A stretch of DNA of 64,000 bases. It comes from Acanthosepion lycidas (taxonomy: Eukaryota; Mollusca; Cephalopoda; Sepiida; Sepiidae). The translations under genes and the position numbers were made by a program. Position 1 is the first letter of the stretch. The number at the start of each line of letters is the position of its first letter. Positions 9,726 to 20,118 of the stretch are shown in pieces. The DNA is taken from positions 87,954,287-88,018,286 of the forward strand of contig OZ010581.1 of assembly GCA_963932145.1 (NCBI GenBank), in the 5' to 3' direction. The notes beneath the pieces are model-generated. The model ran no database searches. It was not told where the DNA came from and saw nothing but the letters and a program-made list of their open reading frames with translations.

Positions 9726-10739
9726 TCAGAGTTAATCACGATCACGACCCATTGATTCAATACAGTTGATTCATTTACCACAAGAACTCATCCATCACTA
9801 TTCAAGCCAACATATACCACAATGCCACATATTCACAGGGGGGGTGTACCTGCAAAATCACCCTATGATATAAAAATCTCAAAATCTTTAATCACAAAAA
9901 TATAGAAAAGTTTCATGAATCATGAAATGAGCAGGAGAAATGAACCCAGAAAACTAAGTTTATAACAAAACTAACCTGTTTTGTTTTAACAAAACAGGTT
10001 AGTAGGACCCGACCATCCCTCAAAATAATAGGAGTGACCGCTGTATTCTGTCTACATACACAATCAAGTCGCACACTCACTAAATGACGGAATGGGAAAA
10101 TCAAAGTCTGGCCCAGTCGAGATAAATAAATAAGAAAAAAAAAATTGTGGATGTTGGGAATCTCGACATGGATCATAACAAAAGAGAGTGCTGGGAACAG
10201 GCCACGAGCAACACTTATTCACATTAACTAGGAAAACAAATAGTGTCTAGCTTAATCAGGGGGGATCACAGGAAACCGCCCCGTTGTGACCAAGAGGACT
10301 TTAAAAAAAGAACTCAATATTCGCCCCTTTCATACAAAACAAGCTCGCTACTTTCACCCTTTTTTGCCGAAATCTGTCGATAACAAACGTTTTCCATCAG
10401 TTCAGCTTTCAGCTTTGATGCTGAAAGAATCTGACCAGAGCCTGATAAAATAGCATTCGAATCGCAAGATTCCCTCCATCCGCGCCGTCCGTATCACGAT
10501 TCCAGCCATGGCTAGCATCGTCAGAAACACCATTAGTCTCTCCCCAGAATACGGAGGGGGGAACACATTATCGCATATGCATGCGAGATCGATGAGCACG
10601 AAAATATTGGGAGCGATACGAGCCGTCATAGATTCAGAAATGGCGCAGCTGGGGACAATAGTAGAAGACGTGTGAAACCGTTTCTTTTAATCCAAGGTCA
10701 GAGGGATTATCACCTGCAACAAACCCTGATCTCTAAGCT
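9726..10739. other. gene-free stretch with a perfect small hairpin
   Basis: No recognisable gene. The notable item is a 15-bp perfect stem with a 2-nt loop at 9971-10002 (CTAACCTGTTTTGTT and its complement). The part near 10640-10739 may be decayed sequence upstream of the Penelope-like endonuclease that follows. Confidence 0.5.
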
Positions 10740-11103
10740 GTGTCAATTCCAAACTCATATATTTACTTTTCTGTGACAAATGCGAGAAGGAGAATTATGT
10801 GGGAGAAACCGGAACAGTGTCCTGTTTACAGTTCAATAACCACAAGGAAAAACACCAGGGGTCACCACAACCATTTCGGTCTCTGTACACTACAACCAAC
10901 CTGGTCAAAGCATCGACGATGTCAGGTGCATGCATTTAGCGTCTTGGTTTCGTAACCGGTAGGACAGACGCAGATTGGAGTTGAAGCATATCCTAAAAGT
11001 TGATTCACAGATAGAGGGACTGAAAAGAGATTTGGGCTTACTCAGAGAGTACAATTTCCACAAGGAAACTCTTTACCAGCAACACCACCCCTCTGATGGG
11101 TAA
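10740..11103 (+). pseudogene. Penelope-like GIY-YIG endonuclease C-terminal remnant
   Basis: The plus-strand reading 'LIYLLFCDKCEKENYVGETG' (about 10757-10817) is the start of a GIY-YIG domain of Penelope-like elements, with the usual C-x2-C pair and 'YVGET'. After a gap with a stop, 'RRRLELKHILKVDSQIEGLK' continues to a stop codon at 11101-11103. This matches the C-terminal tail in which 'RR..E...I' precedes a 'GLN.D'-type motif. The upstream reverse transcriptase is absent. The domain belongs to a different Penelope-like group from the one at 4190-4735 (YVGET here, YIGCT there). Confidence 0.6.
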
Positions 11104-12189
11104 GCCTTCAACCCACATTGTAACTTTAAATTTCATCAGCTATCACCCCACCTACCTACCATATTTTTATGTTCTACCACCTATAATTTCCCTCATGATG
11201 GATTATTCAGTAATGGAAGTATTACTCTGTACACTGAAGGCTACTTTTGAATCACCCTCTTTTATACCACCTTTGATTCTTTCTCTATGGCTCCTTTACA
11301 TATAAGCTTACATAAGGAGTGGGGAAGGTTAGTGTAGATACATATTAATCTTGTACATATATTTATATCTTTACGTGTATTGAGATTCATATTTTTATGT
11401 GTTGGCTTGTGTATATTTACGCACTGTTATGTGCACTCGTGTACGCATGCGCATCTAATATGTATACGCTTTTCCTCCCAGTTTTCCCTATATTTTTGTA
11501 CCTACCTTTTTGTTACCAACAGATTTCCAAAATTTTTATCTAAATTTTTATCCATGTTTTTTGTTCGCTCACTTTTCTTTTCATCTCATTTTATTTAATA
11601 GTATTTTCTTATTATATATTCCACTTTTTTCCTCCTCATTTTTTCATCACATCATATTCTAGCCACACCCTGTATTTCTACACTTGAAAACTTGGTCCAA
11701 CAATTTTTGCTACAACTTGCGACACGCGAGACGTTTTTTACCCTCCTCAATATATAACAGACGTGCCTAACGATTTTACACCGATCAAAATTTTAAATTT
11801 AAGTTCATTTTCAAAATAGTTTCGCACATCGAAGAATCAGACCGAGATCGGGTTTTTGCTAACAAAACGATTTCCACTGGAAAACACCTCACCTACAAAA
11901 ACATATGTCGGTGAGTATTTATGAAATTAAAAATTTCTTTCTGTGCTTCATTTCAGTCATAAGGTTACTAATCAATATTTAATAAATGATTATCATACTG
12001 ATTTTGGTAAAAAAAGTGTGTAAACGCGTTGGGTTTCTTTTTGTTGTGAGAAAAGGCTTTATTTAGTTAAGACAGGTTACTTGAGCCCTAATTTTTTTTC
12101 TAAAACCAAAATTAAATTCTTAAATTTAGTTTATTATTCAGGTTTAACTATTCTGGATAGTGGGTCATCTAGCATTCCAGCAAAAATTG
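11104..12189. other. gene-free stretch, nothing recognised
   Basis: AT-rich sequence with pyrimidine-rich parts (11460-11660). I see no domain, repeat array or hairpin that I can name. It precedes the 5'-truncated LINE copy. Confidence 0.5.
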
Positions 12190-12655
12190 CCCAATCTGCC
12201 CGGGTATAGAGTTTTGAATTGATGGTGGATCAAAAGGCCTTCAACTCCATCCCTGACTGCCTGGTTGTTGAGGGCCAGAGGATGCCAATCATAGTCACAG
12301 GTCGACGACCGGCTTGCCAGAAGTTTGGACAGGCTGGTCACCTGTCCTCTTCATACCCAGAGATAAAGGCCTCTGGAGTTCTGGCTCCCACCGATCCAAA
12401 TCCCCCTCGGGCTGAGTGTGTTGTTTCCGTCTCGCCTGTAATAGGCATGCCAATAGCCGGGACCGGTTGGGTCCGTCTCACGGCCTGCACTCCCCGAAAA
12501 GCATTCGCCCGCCGCTAGTGTGGTCTTGGAGGAGGAAAAGGGGGAATGGCATGTTGTTGTTAAAGCTAGTGGGAAGATCCGGGTAGCGGGTCCATGTCCC
12601 AATGATGCCCCAACGGGAAAAGACACAAACAGTGTTAATGTTGTCTGTTTTGGAG
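12190..12655 (+). pseudogene. LINE ORF1, end of RRM-like part and degenerate zinc knuckle
   Basis: The open stretch 12219-12518 contains 'FNSIPDCLVVEGQRMPIIV', which parallels 'SANIPYILMCRERKMLVVVA' in the minus copy. It is followed by 'ACQKFGQAGHLSSSYPE', a CCHC zinc knuckle in which two cysteines have been replaced (C-x2-F and Y for the last C). A stop at 12516 breaks the frame. A further readable piece, 'VVLEEEKGEWHVVVKASGKI', follows in another frame. ORF1 proteins of this clade bind the element RNA. The copy is truncated upstream of about 12190. Confidence 0.6.
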
Positions 12656-12930
12656 GAGATTAGGACTGGAGGAGGGGTCATTATATGTTGTTTAACTTAG
12701 CAGTACTAAGGACGTCTCCCCGACCAGCTATTCTGAAAAATTACGTCAGCAAAAACAAAAATAATAACCATCTTTTGAGAAAGCTGAAAAATTGCACCAA
12801 CTTAAGGATTATTTGAAACAAAATGGAAAAAAAATCTTGCACCAACACCTCGGCACCGTCTTCCCCGTCAGTCAAACGACATATAATGACCCCTCCTCCA
12901 GTCCTAATCTCCTCCAAAACTGACAACATT
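12637..12930. repeat. ~63-bp inverted repeat inside LINE ORF1
   Basis: 12637-12699 is the reverse complement of 12868-12930 with about five mismatches (shared core TTTTGGAGGAGATTAGGACT and CCTCCTCCAGTCCTAATCTC). The right arm is normal ORF1 coding sequence in the sense orientation. The left arm is therefore an inverted extra copy of it. The spacer is 168 bp. Confidence 0.85.
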
Positions 12931-13548
12931 AAAAAAAACCCGCCAAAGTCCACTTCTACTATTAACCTCAAGCCATTCCCTGTCAAAACTCCGGCAGCAA
13001 CTTCAAAAAAGTTTGAAACTACCAAAAGGCAAAGAAGCCCTTCTCCCCAAAATTTAGACACATCACATAAAAAACCGAAACCGATTTTCAAGACAGGGGA
13101 AGACGTGTGCAGGGTCTCTAAACAACTAGAGGACAAAGCCCTTCCATATTCCAAAAAAATGAGGAACATCAATTCTCTAGTAAATTTCCGAAAAATAAAC
13201 AACTTAGACGTTGAAAACCTCCAAAATTTCTCCAATGTCAAAATGGTGTTAACTGTGATCAGAGGGGGTGAAGCTGGACAACAAATTTGGGCCATGGTTG
13301 TGGAGGCAAATGAAGTTTTTGGCATGTTTCCGACCATGGCCTGTTTTGACAACGTTACAAATATGCAACAATTTTGTTCGGGGAGGTTCCCTCTTTTTGA
13401 TTTCCCCTCCTTGTATAGAGCTTTAAAATTAACTTTCCCTCTGGCCATTGGCGGTCTGTCTCCCGGCGGTACCATCAAAACTGATATTGGAAAAGGCTCC
13501 GTTGATGTTCTTTCCCCGTCCATGTTCAATGCAGGAGAGCAACACTAA
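12823..13548 (+). CDS. LINE ORF1 C-terminal part, open for 241 codons
   Basis: An uninterrupted frame from ATG 12823 to TAA 13546. The first ~95 residues are Lys/Ser/Pro/Thr-rich and basic, with 'KRQRSPSPQ' and 'KKPKPIF', so probably disordered RNA-binding tail. The rest is a more compact, hydrophobic part ('VKMVLTVIRGGEAGQQIWAM', 'FPTMACFDNV', 'ALKLTFPLAIGGLSPGGTI'). No named domain is recognised. ORF2 begins 11 bases after the stop, the usual LINE layout. The true ORF1 start should lie upstream in the RRM/zinc-knuckle region, so this ATG is only the first after the inverted-repeat disruption. It is the longest intact LINE frame in the window, while ORF2 next to it is broken. Confidence 0.6.
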   Translation: MEKKSCTNTSAPSSPSVKRHIMTPPPVLISSKTDNIKKNPPKSTSTINLKPFPVKTPAATSKKFETTKRQRSPSPQNLDTSHKKPKPIFKTGEDVCRVSKQLEDKALPYSKKMRNINSLVNFRKINNLDVENLQNFSNVKMVLTVIRGGEAGQQIWAMVVEANEVFGMFPTMACFDNVTNMQQFCSGRFPLFDFPSLYRALKLTFPLAIGGLSPGGTIKTDIGKGSVDVLSPSMFNAGEQH

Positions 13549-13559
13549 TCGGTTTCATT

Positions 13560-14388
13560 ATGGCTCTCTGGTTAGCTAGTCTGAATGTCCGAGGCCTGAG
13601 GGTGGAGTCTCGCAGGACGCGGCTCCTTCGTGACCTTCAGTGTCTCGGAGTGAATGTTTGTTGTGTACAACAGACACGTTTTTCTACTCATGACAATGAG
13701 GACATTATGTCTAGAGGGTTCTCCCTCTATTCAGCATGTTTTGATGGTCGTTCTAGAGGTGTCTCTTGGCTAGTGAGCAAGTCTTTGAAGGCTGCGTGTA
13801 CTCTTGTCTTCGCAGGTCCGGCTGGCAGGCTTTGCGTGCTGGATGTTACGATAAAGGATAAGGTCCTTCGTCTCATTGGAGTTTATACGCCCAATGTCCA
13901 TTCTGAGCGGCCTGCTTTTCCTTCGGCAGATCGGGCCGTTCTTGACGACATCTCGTCGGGTAGTTTTAGCGGGGGATTTGAATGCCGTCCTTGTATAGGG
14001 CCAAATTCGGGTACTAACAACTGGGACATAAAACCATTTCGGGACATTATCGACAGGTTTGATCCATAAGTACCGGAATGAGCACCCTCGGGAGGTAGTT
14101 TGGACTTGGACAAATAGTGGCGGCTCGGATGCTGGGGCAATTTCTAGCTACCTCGACCGAGTCTTAGTTAAGAGAGTCGATGTAGAGATCTTAGGGTGTC
14201 CAAGTTTTCATTATATAGTTTATACGGACAATAGGCTTGTCCGGGTCCGTGTAAACTTAGATAAGCCTAAGGTTAGGGTGGCTGGATACTGGAAATTGAA
14301 CTGCTCACTATTTGGTGAGAAGGATTTCCGGAACCAGCTGCCACTAATGATACAAAGGGAATTGGGAATGCCTGGTGGGACAATTTAA
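13560..14388 (+). pseudogene. LINE ORF2 N-terminal AP-type endonuclease domain
   Basis: ORF2 starts at ATG 13560. The endonuclease motifs are readable in order. 'LASLNVRGL' comes first. 'CCVQQTRF' follows (normally QET; the catalytic glutamate reads as Gln here). 'GDLNA' appears only in the +1 frame near 13973-13990. Then 'WTWTNSGGSDAGAISSYLDR' and 'YTDNRLV' (normally SDH) follow in the frame of 14059-14388. The domain nicks target DNA to prime reverse transcription. At least one frameshift near 13960, a stop at 14067 and two active-site changes make it inactive. The clade is L1/Tx1-like by ORF1 type and RT sequence. Confidence 0.8.
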
Positions 14389-14486
14389 AATCGAAAATTA
14401 GAACGTTTGCTGATGATTTTAGCCGTCGACTCAATCTAGATAGATCAGCGGCGCAAACAGCTTTAGAGCAAAAAATAGATCGGGCA

Positions 14487-15879
14487 GTGAAATCCCGTGA
14501 TAGTCGGAAAATAGCCTTACTAAAGGCAGAGTTGTCCTCCTTGCCTATAAAGAAGGATCAAGCTCTGGTAGTTAGGTTTAGGTTAAAAAGAATGTCCTCT
14601 GAGGCGACGAATATGGCCGCTGACTTGCGCGCAGAGGAGTCTCGGAATGCATCTCGGCGACATATCGCGTGCGTCACATTGCCGGATAAGCGGACCATGA
14701 CTTCAAACTTGGGCATATGTGAGGCTTTTCGTGACTACTTTCAGGAACTTTTCACCAGGGTGCCCGGTCTGAGCCCTGCTCAGTTCGACGTCTATTTAGC
14801 CGACTTCCACTGTCTTGAGGCAGCTGAAGCGGCTAGGTGCGAGGGTCCCATCAAAGAGTTGGAAATCTGGGAAGCGTTGAAACAGGTTGGCCGGGATAAA
14901 TCTCCGGGATTAGATGGTCTTCCCTACGAAGTTTACTTGAGGCAGTCGCCCGTTTTTGTTCCTTTGCTGGAACTGATTTTCAACAACTGGATGAAGCAGG
15001 GGTCTATACCTCTGCGCTTCACCAGGGGTGTGATCAAGTTGCTACGCAAGGACAAGAACGGTGGGAATGGGATAGGTAATTTTCGCCCTTTAACTATGTT
15101 AAATACAGAATTAAAGATTTTGGCAAAGATCTTAGCCAACCGTTTGCAGCTTGTCATGTCTAGTCTGATTGGCTCCGAACAGACTTGTGCTGTAAAGGGT
15201 AGACAGGACAGTCTTCATATGGTACGCTTGATCATTGAGAAAGTCGACAGTGAAGCCGCGCTGATCAATTTAGATCAGTCCAAGGTCTTCGATAGGGTAG
15301 ACCATCGATTTATGGAGGCTGTACTTTCGGCGGCAGATTTCGGTCCGTACTTTCGCACCTAGATCCGACTTCTGTATGAGACTCCCGGTGCGCTGGTGGA
15401 GGTGAATGGGGTACGATCGGAGCCTTTCCTATTGTCTCGCTACATTCGTCAAGGTTGTTCGCTTTCGCCTTTGCTTTACGTTCTTGTCGTTGGGACCTTT
15501 CCTTCGCAAGTTAAAGGCGAATCCGGTCCTGCGCGAAATTTCCCTACCTTGGGCTACCACCTATATTCTGCCTATGCTGATTAACGTTTCGGTTTTTGTG
15601 TCGATCAGAGCCGAGATTAACGAAGTCAGCAAAGAGATCAGTGGTTATGAGATTGTGACAGGGCCCAAGATCAACCGCGATAAGTCTGTTGGTTTGCGGT
15701 TGGGTGCGTATAAGGGAGTTTCTCTTCCCGGGCCTTTCCTCTGGATGGATGCGCCGATCAAGATACTCGGCGTCTGGTTCGGTCCTGATATCCAGTTGGA
15801 AATGAATTGGTCGGAGGTACGAGGGATGGCCGAAATCGGAATTAATTTGTGGTCTCAGAGGAATTTTTCCTTGAAGTAG
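14487..15879 (+). pseudogene. LINE ORF2 reverse transcriptase domain
   Basis: RT blocks in order are: 'SPGLDGLPYEVYL' (block 1), 'NFRPLTMLNTELKILAKIL' (2), 'ALINLDQSKVFDRVDH' (3, first catalytic Asp region), 'IRQGCSLSPLLYVLVV' (4), 'SAYAD' (5, the second Asp of YADD lost to a frameshift at ~15583), 'GPKINRDKSVGLRLG' (6) and 'IKILGVWFG' (7). An in-frame TAG lies at 15360-15362, and a frameshift near 15490 moves the reading to the frame of 15406-15879. The 'ILAKILANRL' signature is typical of L1/Tx1 RTs. The enzyme is dead but only modestly diverged. Confidence 0.88.
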
Positions 15880-15892
15880 AGGGCGGAAGTAT

Positions 15893-16855
15893 GTGTTTCA
15901 CCTTTACCGACTCTCTGTACTTCCACCTCTGTATACAACACTAATGTCATTAGTAAAGCTTTTGTTCTCTTTCTTGTGGAGAGGCAAAGCTGCTATGCTA
16001 TGTCGGGAGATCTGTTGCTTTCATCCATCTGAAGGCGGTCTGGATATGCCTAGCATTGAGATTCGTCAATATATGCTTCGCATCGGGTTCCTAGATCGAA
16101 TGTGTCACGAATCGGATGAAACTTACCCATCCCTGAGAAGTGTGCACTCATGCGAGGAGGAGGCCCATCGTTTGCCCCGAGCTGAATTCTCCTTCTATCG
16201 TGAATGTCGTATTGCTCTGAAACATCTATTATGTGCGTCGGATGGCCTCTCCAACGTCCAGGCGTTGTCTCCTAGGGCATTATATCAAGTGTTAGTCAGG
16301 AGGGGGCATGCGCGATGAATTGATTGACGAGCTCGGTCTTACGAAGTAGGAGGCTCGCTCAATATGGCCTTGGGCACCTGGGTTGAAATGCCTCAATAAC
16401 GATGAGGCATCACTCACCTGGCTGATGATTCGTGGGGCCCTCTGGGTCGCCAAAAGGCTTTGTTCAGCGGGCTTAGAGAAATCTCCAAACTGCCGTCGCT
16501 GTAGTGGGGAAGTCGAGACCATTGGTCACGCTTTATTTCATTGCAGAGTGGTAGCGCCGGTGGGCAAGTTTGTTGAAGGTCTCATAGTCCACAAGCTGCA
16601 AGGTTCTTTGTCCTTGAAGCCAGTTCTGTTTGTAGCAATGTGGTGCCGCAGATGACGAATGCTGAGCAATATGTATTCTTTAGCTTACTAGGGGTTAGGA
16701 GAGTCGTGGTTTGGACGACACATAAGCAGGAATTCTATGATGGCGAGAAGTTCACTTCTTCCCAACTGATCTTGTTCTTTAAGCATCAGCTTAAAGTCAA
16801 GATTAGGACGGAAAGCGGCGGCTCACCTCATCATAATTTGGCAAAAGGTGGGTGA
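15893..16855 (+). pseudogene. LINE ORF2 C-terminal region with zinc-knuckle motif
   Basis: The reading moves through three frames: 15893-16318, 16383-16655 and 16640-16855. The first piece has the post-RT hydrophobic/tryptophan region ('LFSFLWRGKA', 'CREICCFHPSEGGLDMPSIE'). The second has 'NCRRCSGEVETIGHALFHC', a C-x2-C-x8-H-x4-C zinc knuckle found at the C-terminus of many LINE ORF2 proteins. The last piece ends near 16855 with charged sequence. Frameshifts between the pieces confirm a pseudogene. Confidence 0.72.
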
Positions 16856-17660
16856 CTCTTGCGCGATTGTGTCGAGTAAAAGGGGCTGACAATTTTGATG
16901 CCGGTTAGGCATCCGGATAATGTACTTCCAGTGTTGAACTTGGGCAACCCATCCCGAAATTAGGTTAGTGTATGTTTTGTTATTTGAATCTTTAGTTTTT
17001 TTCCCAGTAAACTTAGCTAGAGTATGTTTGCTCATTGGCCCCTTTTATTTCTGTCCCTATTTTTTTCTTTAGTTTAATTCCCCATCCCTTCCCTCGTTAG
17101 GTGGTCAGTGATGTCAGTTCTCTGGTGGATGCGGGGTGCTTTTCGTTTTTTTCCCCTGCATGTGTTTTTCGTTTTCTGTTGTGTTTGGATGAGTGCGTGT
17201 CTGTGTGAGTGTTAGTGATGAATGAATGAATGTTTTTTTTTTAATTTTTTGTAGGCCTGCATTGATTTCGTCCAGTGAACTGATGTTTAAGTATTGTGTT
17301 TTTTTTTTTCTTCTAACAATAATTTTTCTTATTTTCTTGTAAATAGATTAATTCATATTGTATATACTCATTGGGGATCCATTTACTTTGTTGTCCCCCC
17401 CACATACGACGATTTGTACATATCGGGACTATTTAGGATTTTCATTGAGACAATGAGGCATTATGGTGGATGTAGTAAGAAAGGCTAGTAAGGTGGTGGT
17501 GTTTTGGTGTTACGAATATTGTTTGTATGCTTGGGTCAGTGCGTGTGGCTAGCTAAGTTTAAATTAAGACAGATGAAGACCGTCTTTTTCCCCATCCCCT
17601 TTTTTAGGCCTTGTGCTACATTTTCTGTAATTTTACAAAAATAAATATTATAAATGGTGC
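16856..17660 (+). mobile_element. LINE 3' untranslated region and tail
   Basis: T-rich non-coding sequence follows ORF2. The final ~280 bases are shared, in reverse, with 35205-35455. Shared landmarks are GTACATATCGGGACTATTTA, TGGCTAGCTAAGTTT, CCTTGTGCTACATTTTCTG and a terminal AAATAAAT run in place of a long poly(A). This defines the family's 3' end at about 17650. Confidence 0.75.
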
Positions 17661-17803
17661 AACGAGTCGAGGCAATATTAGTTCACTCTAAACCAGACGG
17701 ACAGTCATTACTAACACCTTCAACTTCTTGTACTATATTTCTGTTGTAATATATCTTTGTTATTCTACTCTTGTGTTCGTGTTGTTCTTCCTTGGTTCTA
17801 ACC

Positions 17804-17868
17804 TTGGACCATAACTGTGGTGCGAGGATATTGGACCATAACTGTGGTGCGAGGATATTGGACCATAG
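17804..17868. repeat. 27-bp tandem repeat, 2.4 copies
   Basis: Two identical 27-base units (TTGGACCATAACTGTGGTGC plus GAGGATA) occur at 17804-17830 and 17831-17857, followed by a partial third to 17868. They lie about 150 bp past the LINE 3' end. Confidence 0.9.
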
Positions 17869-19832
17869 CATATTGTCAAACTAAATGAAGTCCAGTTGCA
17901 TAGTCACACCTATAAATAAGCCTAAACACATGTTTGCAAATATATGCGCGCTTTTCATGAAATTGCTCTTGATTTTGTATTTTGGTGTACTTTTGCCACT
18001 TCAAACAAACGTTAAATCATAAGTTTATGATTTGTAATATAAAGGGGAAAATATTAGCATCTGAGAAATCAAATTATACAATAAAAATAATGGTTTATGG
18101 TGGGATTTTTAATGCATTTTAATGGCTCTGTAAAGTTTGAACCTACAATACGAGAAGAGTTTATCAAAATAATTTGATACGATCATTGCCTACACTACTC
18201 ATAAATTTGACAATAATTATTTACTAATGTCCCGTGTAAAACTTGATATTACATTTCAGTGAATTTGCCGCCTTGAAAAATGCATATTTTCTATCCTTAG
18301 TACACTGCAGGCAATTTATATTTTTGTTATCATTTTTTCCTTTTCTGCCAAATTTGCGTCTGCACATAGTGAAATTGACGAGACGATATAAAAAATAAAC
18401 TGAATCAAACATTTTCACAAATCAATTTCTGACCTTATAGAAAAATAACTTGTGTTCTCGTATTATATTATTCTATAGAAATAAACGCATTGATTACAAA
18501 ATCATTGACTGGGCTTTGGTGTGGCGTCAAATATTTCTTGGGAAGTAAATCTCCATTTGGCAGAGATAGTTAAAACGAAGGTGTTCACATATAACAATAT
18601 TCTATCTGTCAGACATAATTCTTCGCATCTCTTTCATTCCTCATCTCCTGTTAAACAATAAATCGAAATTTGATTGGCCCAACTACCACTGAAAGCAGGA
18701 ATACATCCAGGCGTGTGCTTATGAATTTGAGTCGAGAAGAAAGAAAATATACACTGAAGAAATGAAATTTTTTTCGTATTATTTAGGCAATGAATTTGGC
18801 GGCTGCTTTTAACGTTTGTTTTATTTTTATTTAATTTTTCTTAATAAAATGCCTGGGGAGCTTAGGTAGATTAGTCCGTTAAAGTATTTGTTAATAAATA
18901 AATAAATTTTAAATTTTAAAAGCAATAGAAAATGAATGAAAGAATATAAAGATATCAACACAGAGAGCTTAGCTTGCTTGTTGGCTGAAGGAAAATGCTT
19001 ATTTCTTAACAACATCGATTTTAAGATTCAGCATCAAGGACTTATTTGAAGTGCTGGGAAAACTTTATCTATTTGGAAAAGATGTTAGAATAATCCATAA
19101 CTTATACTGGGAGCAAACAGCCTGATTACGGATAGAAAATAAATTGAGTAGCTATACAAAAATAGAAATGGGCGTGAGACAATTTTCGCTTATCTTTTGG
19201 GGCTTTGTCAAGTAGAGTGAAATAAATGCGTAATTACCACAACTATCTCGACCAACACTCAGAATTCGAATACTGATTTGAAGTGCAGGAATATGTGAAT
19301 TCTGAAAATACATCAGCAGAGTATGAATGTTTGCGTGCGCTTGTGTGGGATGCAAGAATTGAACTGCTGGCCACTAACAAGGGGTAGTAAGCATCCAGGG
19401 GCTGGTACTGGTATATCAAGTCGCATATAAATATCCATATTGATATGGCGAGACACATCAGTCAAAGCACTGTTTAATGTAGAATTCATTCCATAAGTTC
19501 TTTACTTCATCAACAACAGTACTATTATTGTTAACACGGCCTACAATTACTGGACCAGAAAATATTGCTACTGGATTGAGGAATACTGGTACTTTGCTCA
19601 AGTGAGTTGTGTTCTCAGATATTTTAGGCAGGTGCTCCATGTGATGCATGGAGGAAACCGTATGAGAGTATTGGTCCAGTCTGTATGCTGCCAAGGGTTC
19701 GTGTCTGTAATAATTGTTTTAATCTGCTTGTATGGTAGAGAAAGGGGATTTTTTCATATATTGTGACTCATATTTCTATATTTAATAAACTTAGATTTGT
19801 ACGTCACAAATGCACAATGCAAGAGATAAGAA
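17869..19832. other. gene-free stretch, nothing firm
   Basis: AT-rich DNA. A reverse open frame of 78 codons (19694-19458) has mixed composition but no recognised domain. A weak tRNA B-box-like motif occurs near 19354-19366 on the minus strand without a convincing A box. I assign nothing here. Confidence 0.45.
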
Positions 19833-19993
19833 AGTTATCTCACTTTAACTCAACTTTTTATCCGTTCCCATTTTATCCACTGGTATAAAAGCGTTGGTTG
19901 GATCCAGTGACTTGACCCAGAGTTGTGAGTTCAATACCTGTCTATTGTAGTGGTGAACAAAAACTTTCAGAGTTGAGTTAAAGGGAGATAACT
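19833..19993 (+). mobile_element. tRNA-like SINE/MITE between 23-bp inverted repeats
   Basis: The ends AGTTATCTCACTTTAACTCA(ACT) at 19833-19855 and the reverse complement at 19971-19993 differ at one position. Inside, TGGTATAAAAGCGTTGG (19881-19897) resembles a tRNA A box and AGTTCAATACC (19928-19938) a B box. They are spaced ~47 bp apart, close to tRNA geometry. It could be a tRNA-derived SINE trapped in, or giving rise to, a hairpin element. A less likely alternative is a decayed LTR/primer-site region. Confidence 0.5.
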
Positions 19994-19995
19994 GA

Positions 19996-20118
19996 ATGAC
20001 ATCCGGACGAGGCACAGTACGTGGAACTAGAACAATCTACCCCGGTGGACGAAATAAAGGGTTTAGTTCGAAATTCCAATCAACTGAAAAAAGACCGGGG
20101 CGTATAACGGTTTAAACG
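19996..20118 (+). CDS. short Arg/Gly-rich open frame, unrecognised
   Basis: A 40-codon frame starts 3 bases after the inverted repeat and is rich in Arg, Gly, Thr and Lys ('GRGTVRGTRTIYPGGRNKG'). The base composition is visibly more GC-rich than its surroundings. It could be the start of a retroelement gag-like protein or a chance frame. No domain is recognised. Confidence 0.2.

Noticed and set aside
12741..13529. 262-codon open frame on the minus strand opposite LINE ORF1
   Set aside because: It is the antisense of the ORF1 tail, begins and ends without LINE logic and has no domain. The sense reading is directly followed by ORF2 and is the real one.
19345..19425. tRNA B-box-like CAGTTCAATTC on the minus strand
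   Set aside because: No A box at the correct distance, so a SINE call is not supported.
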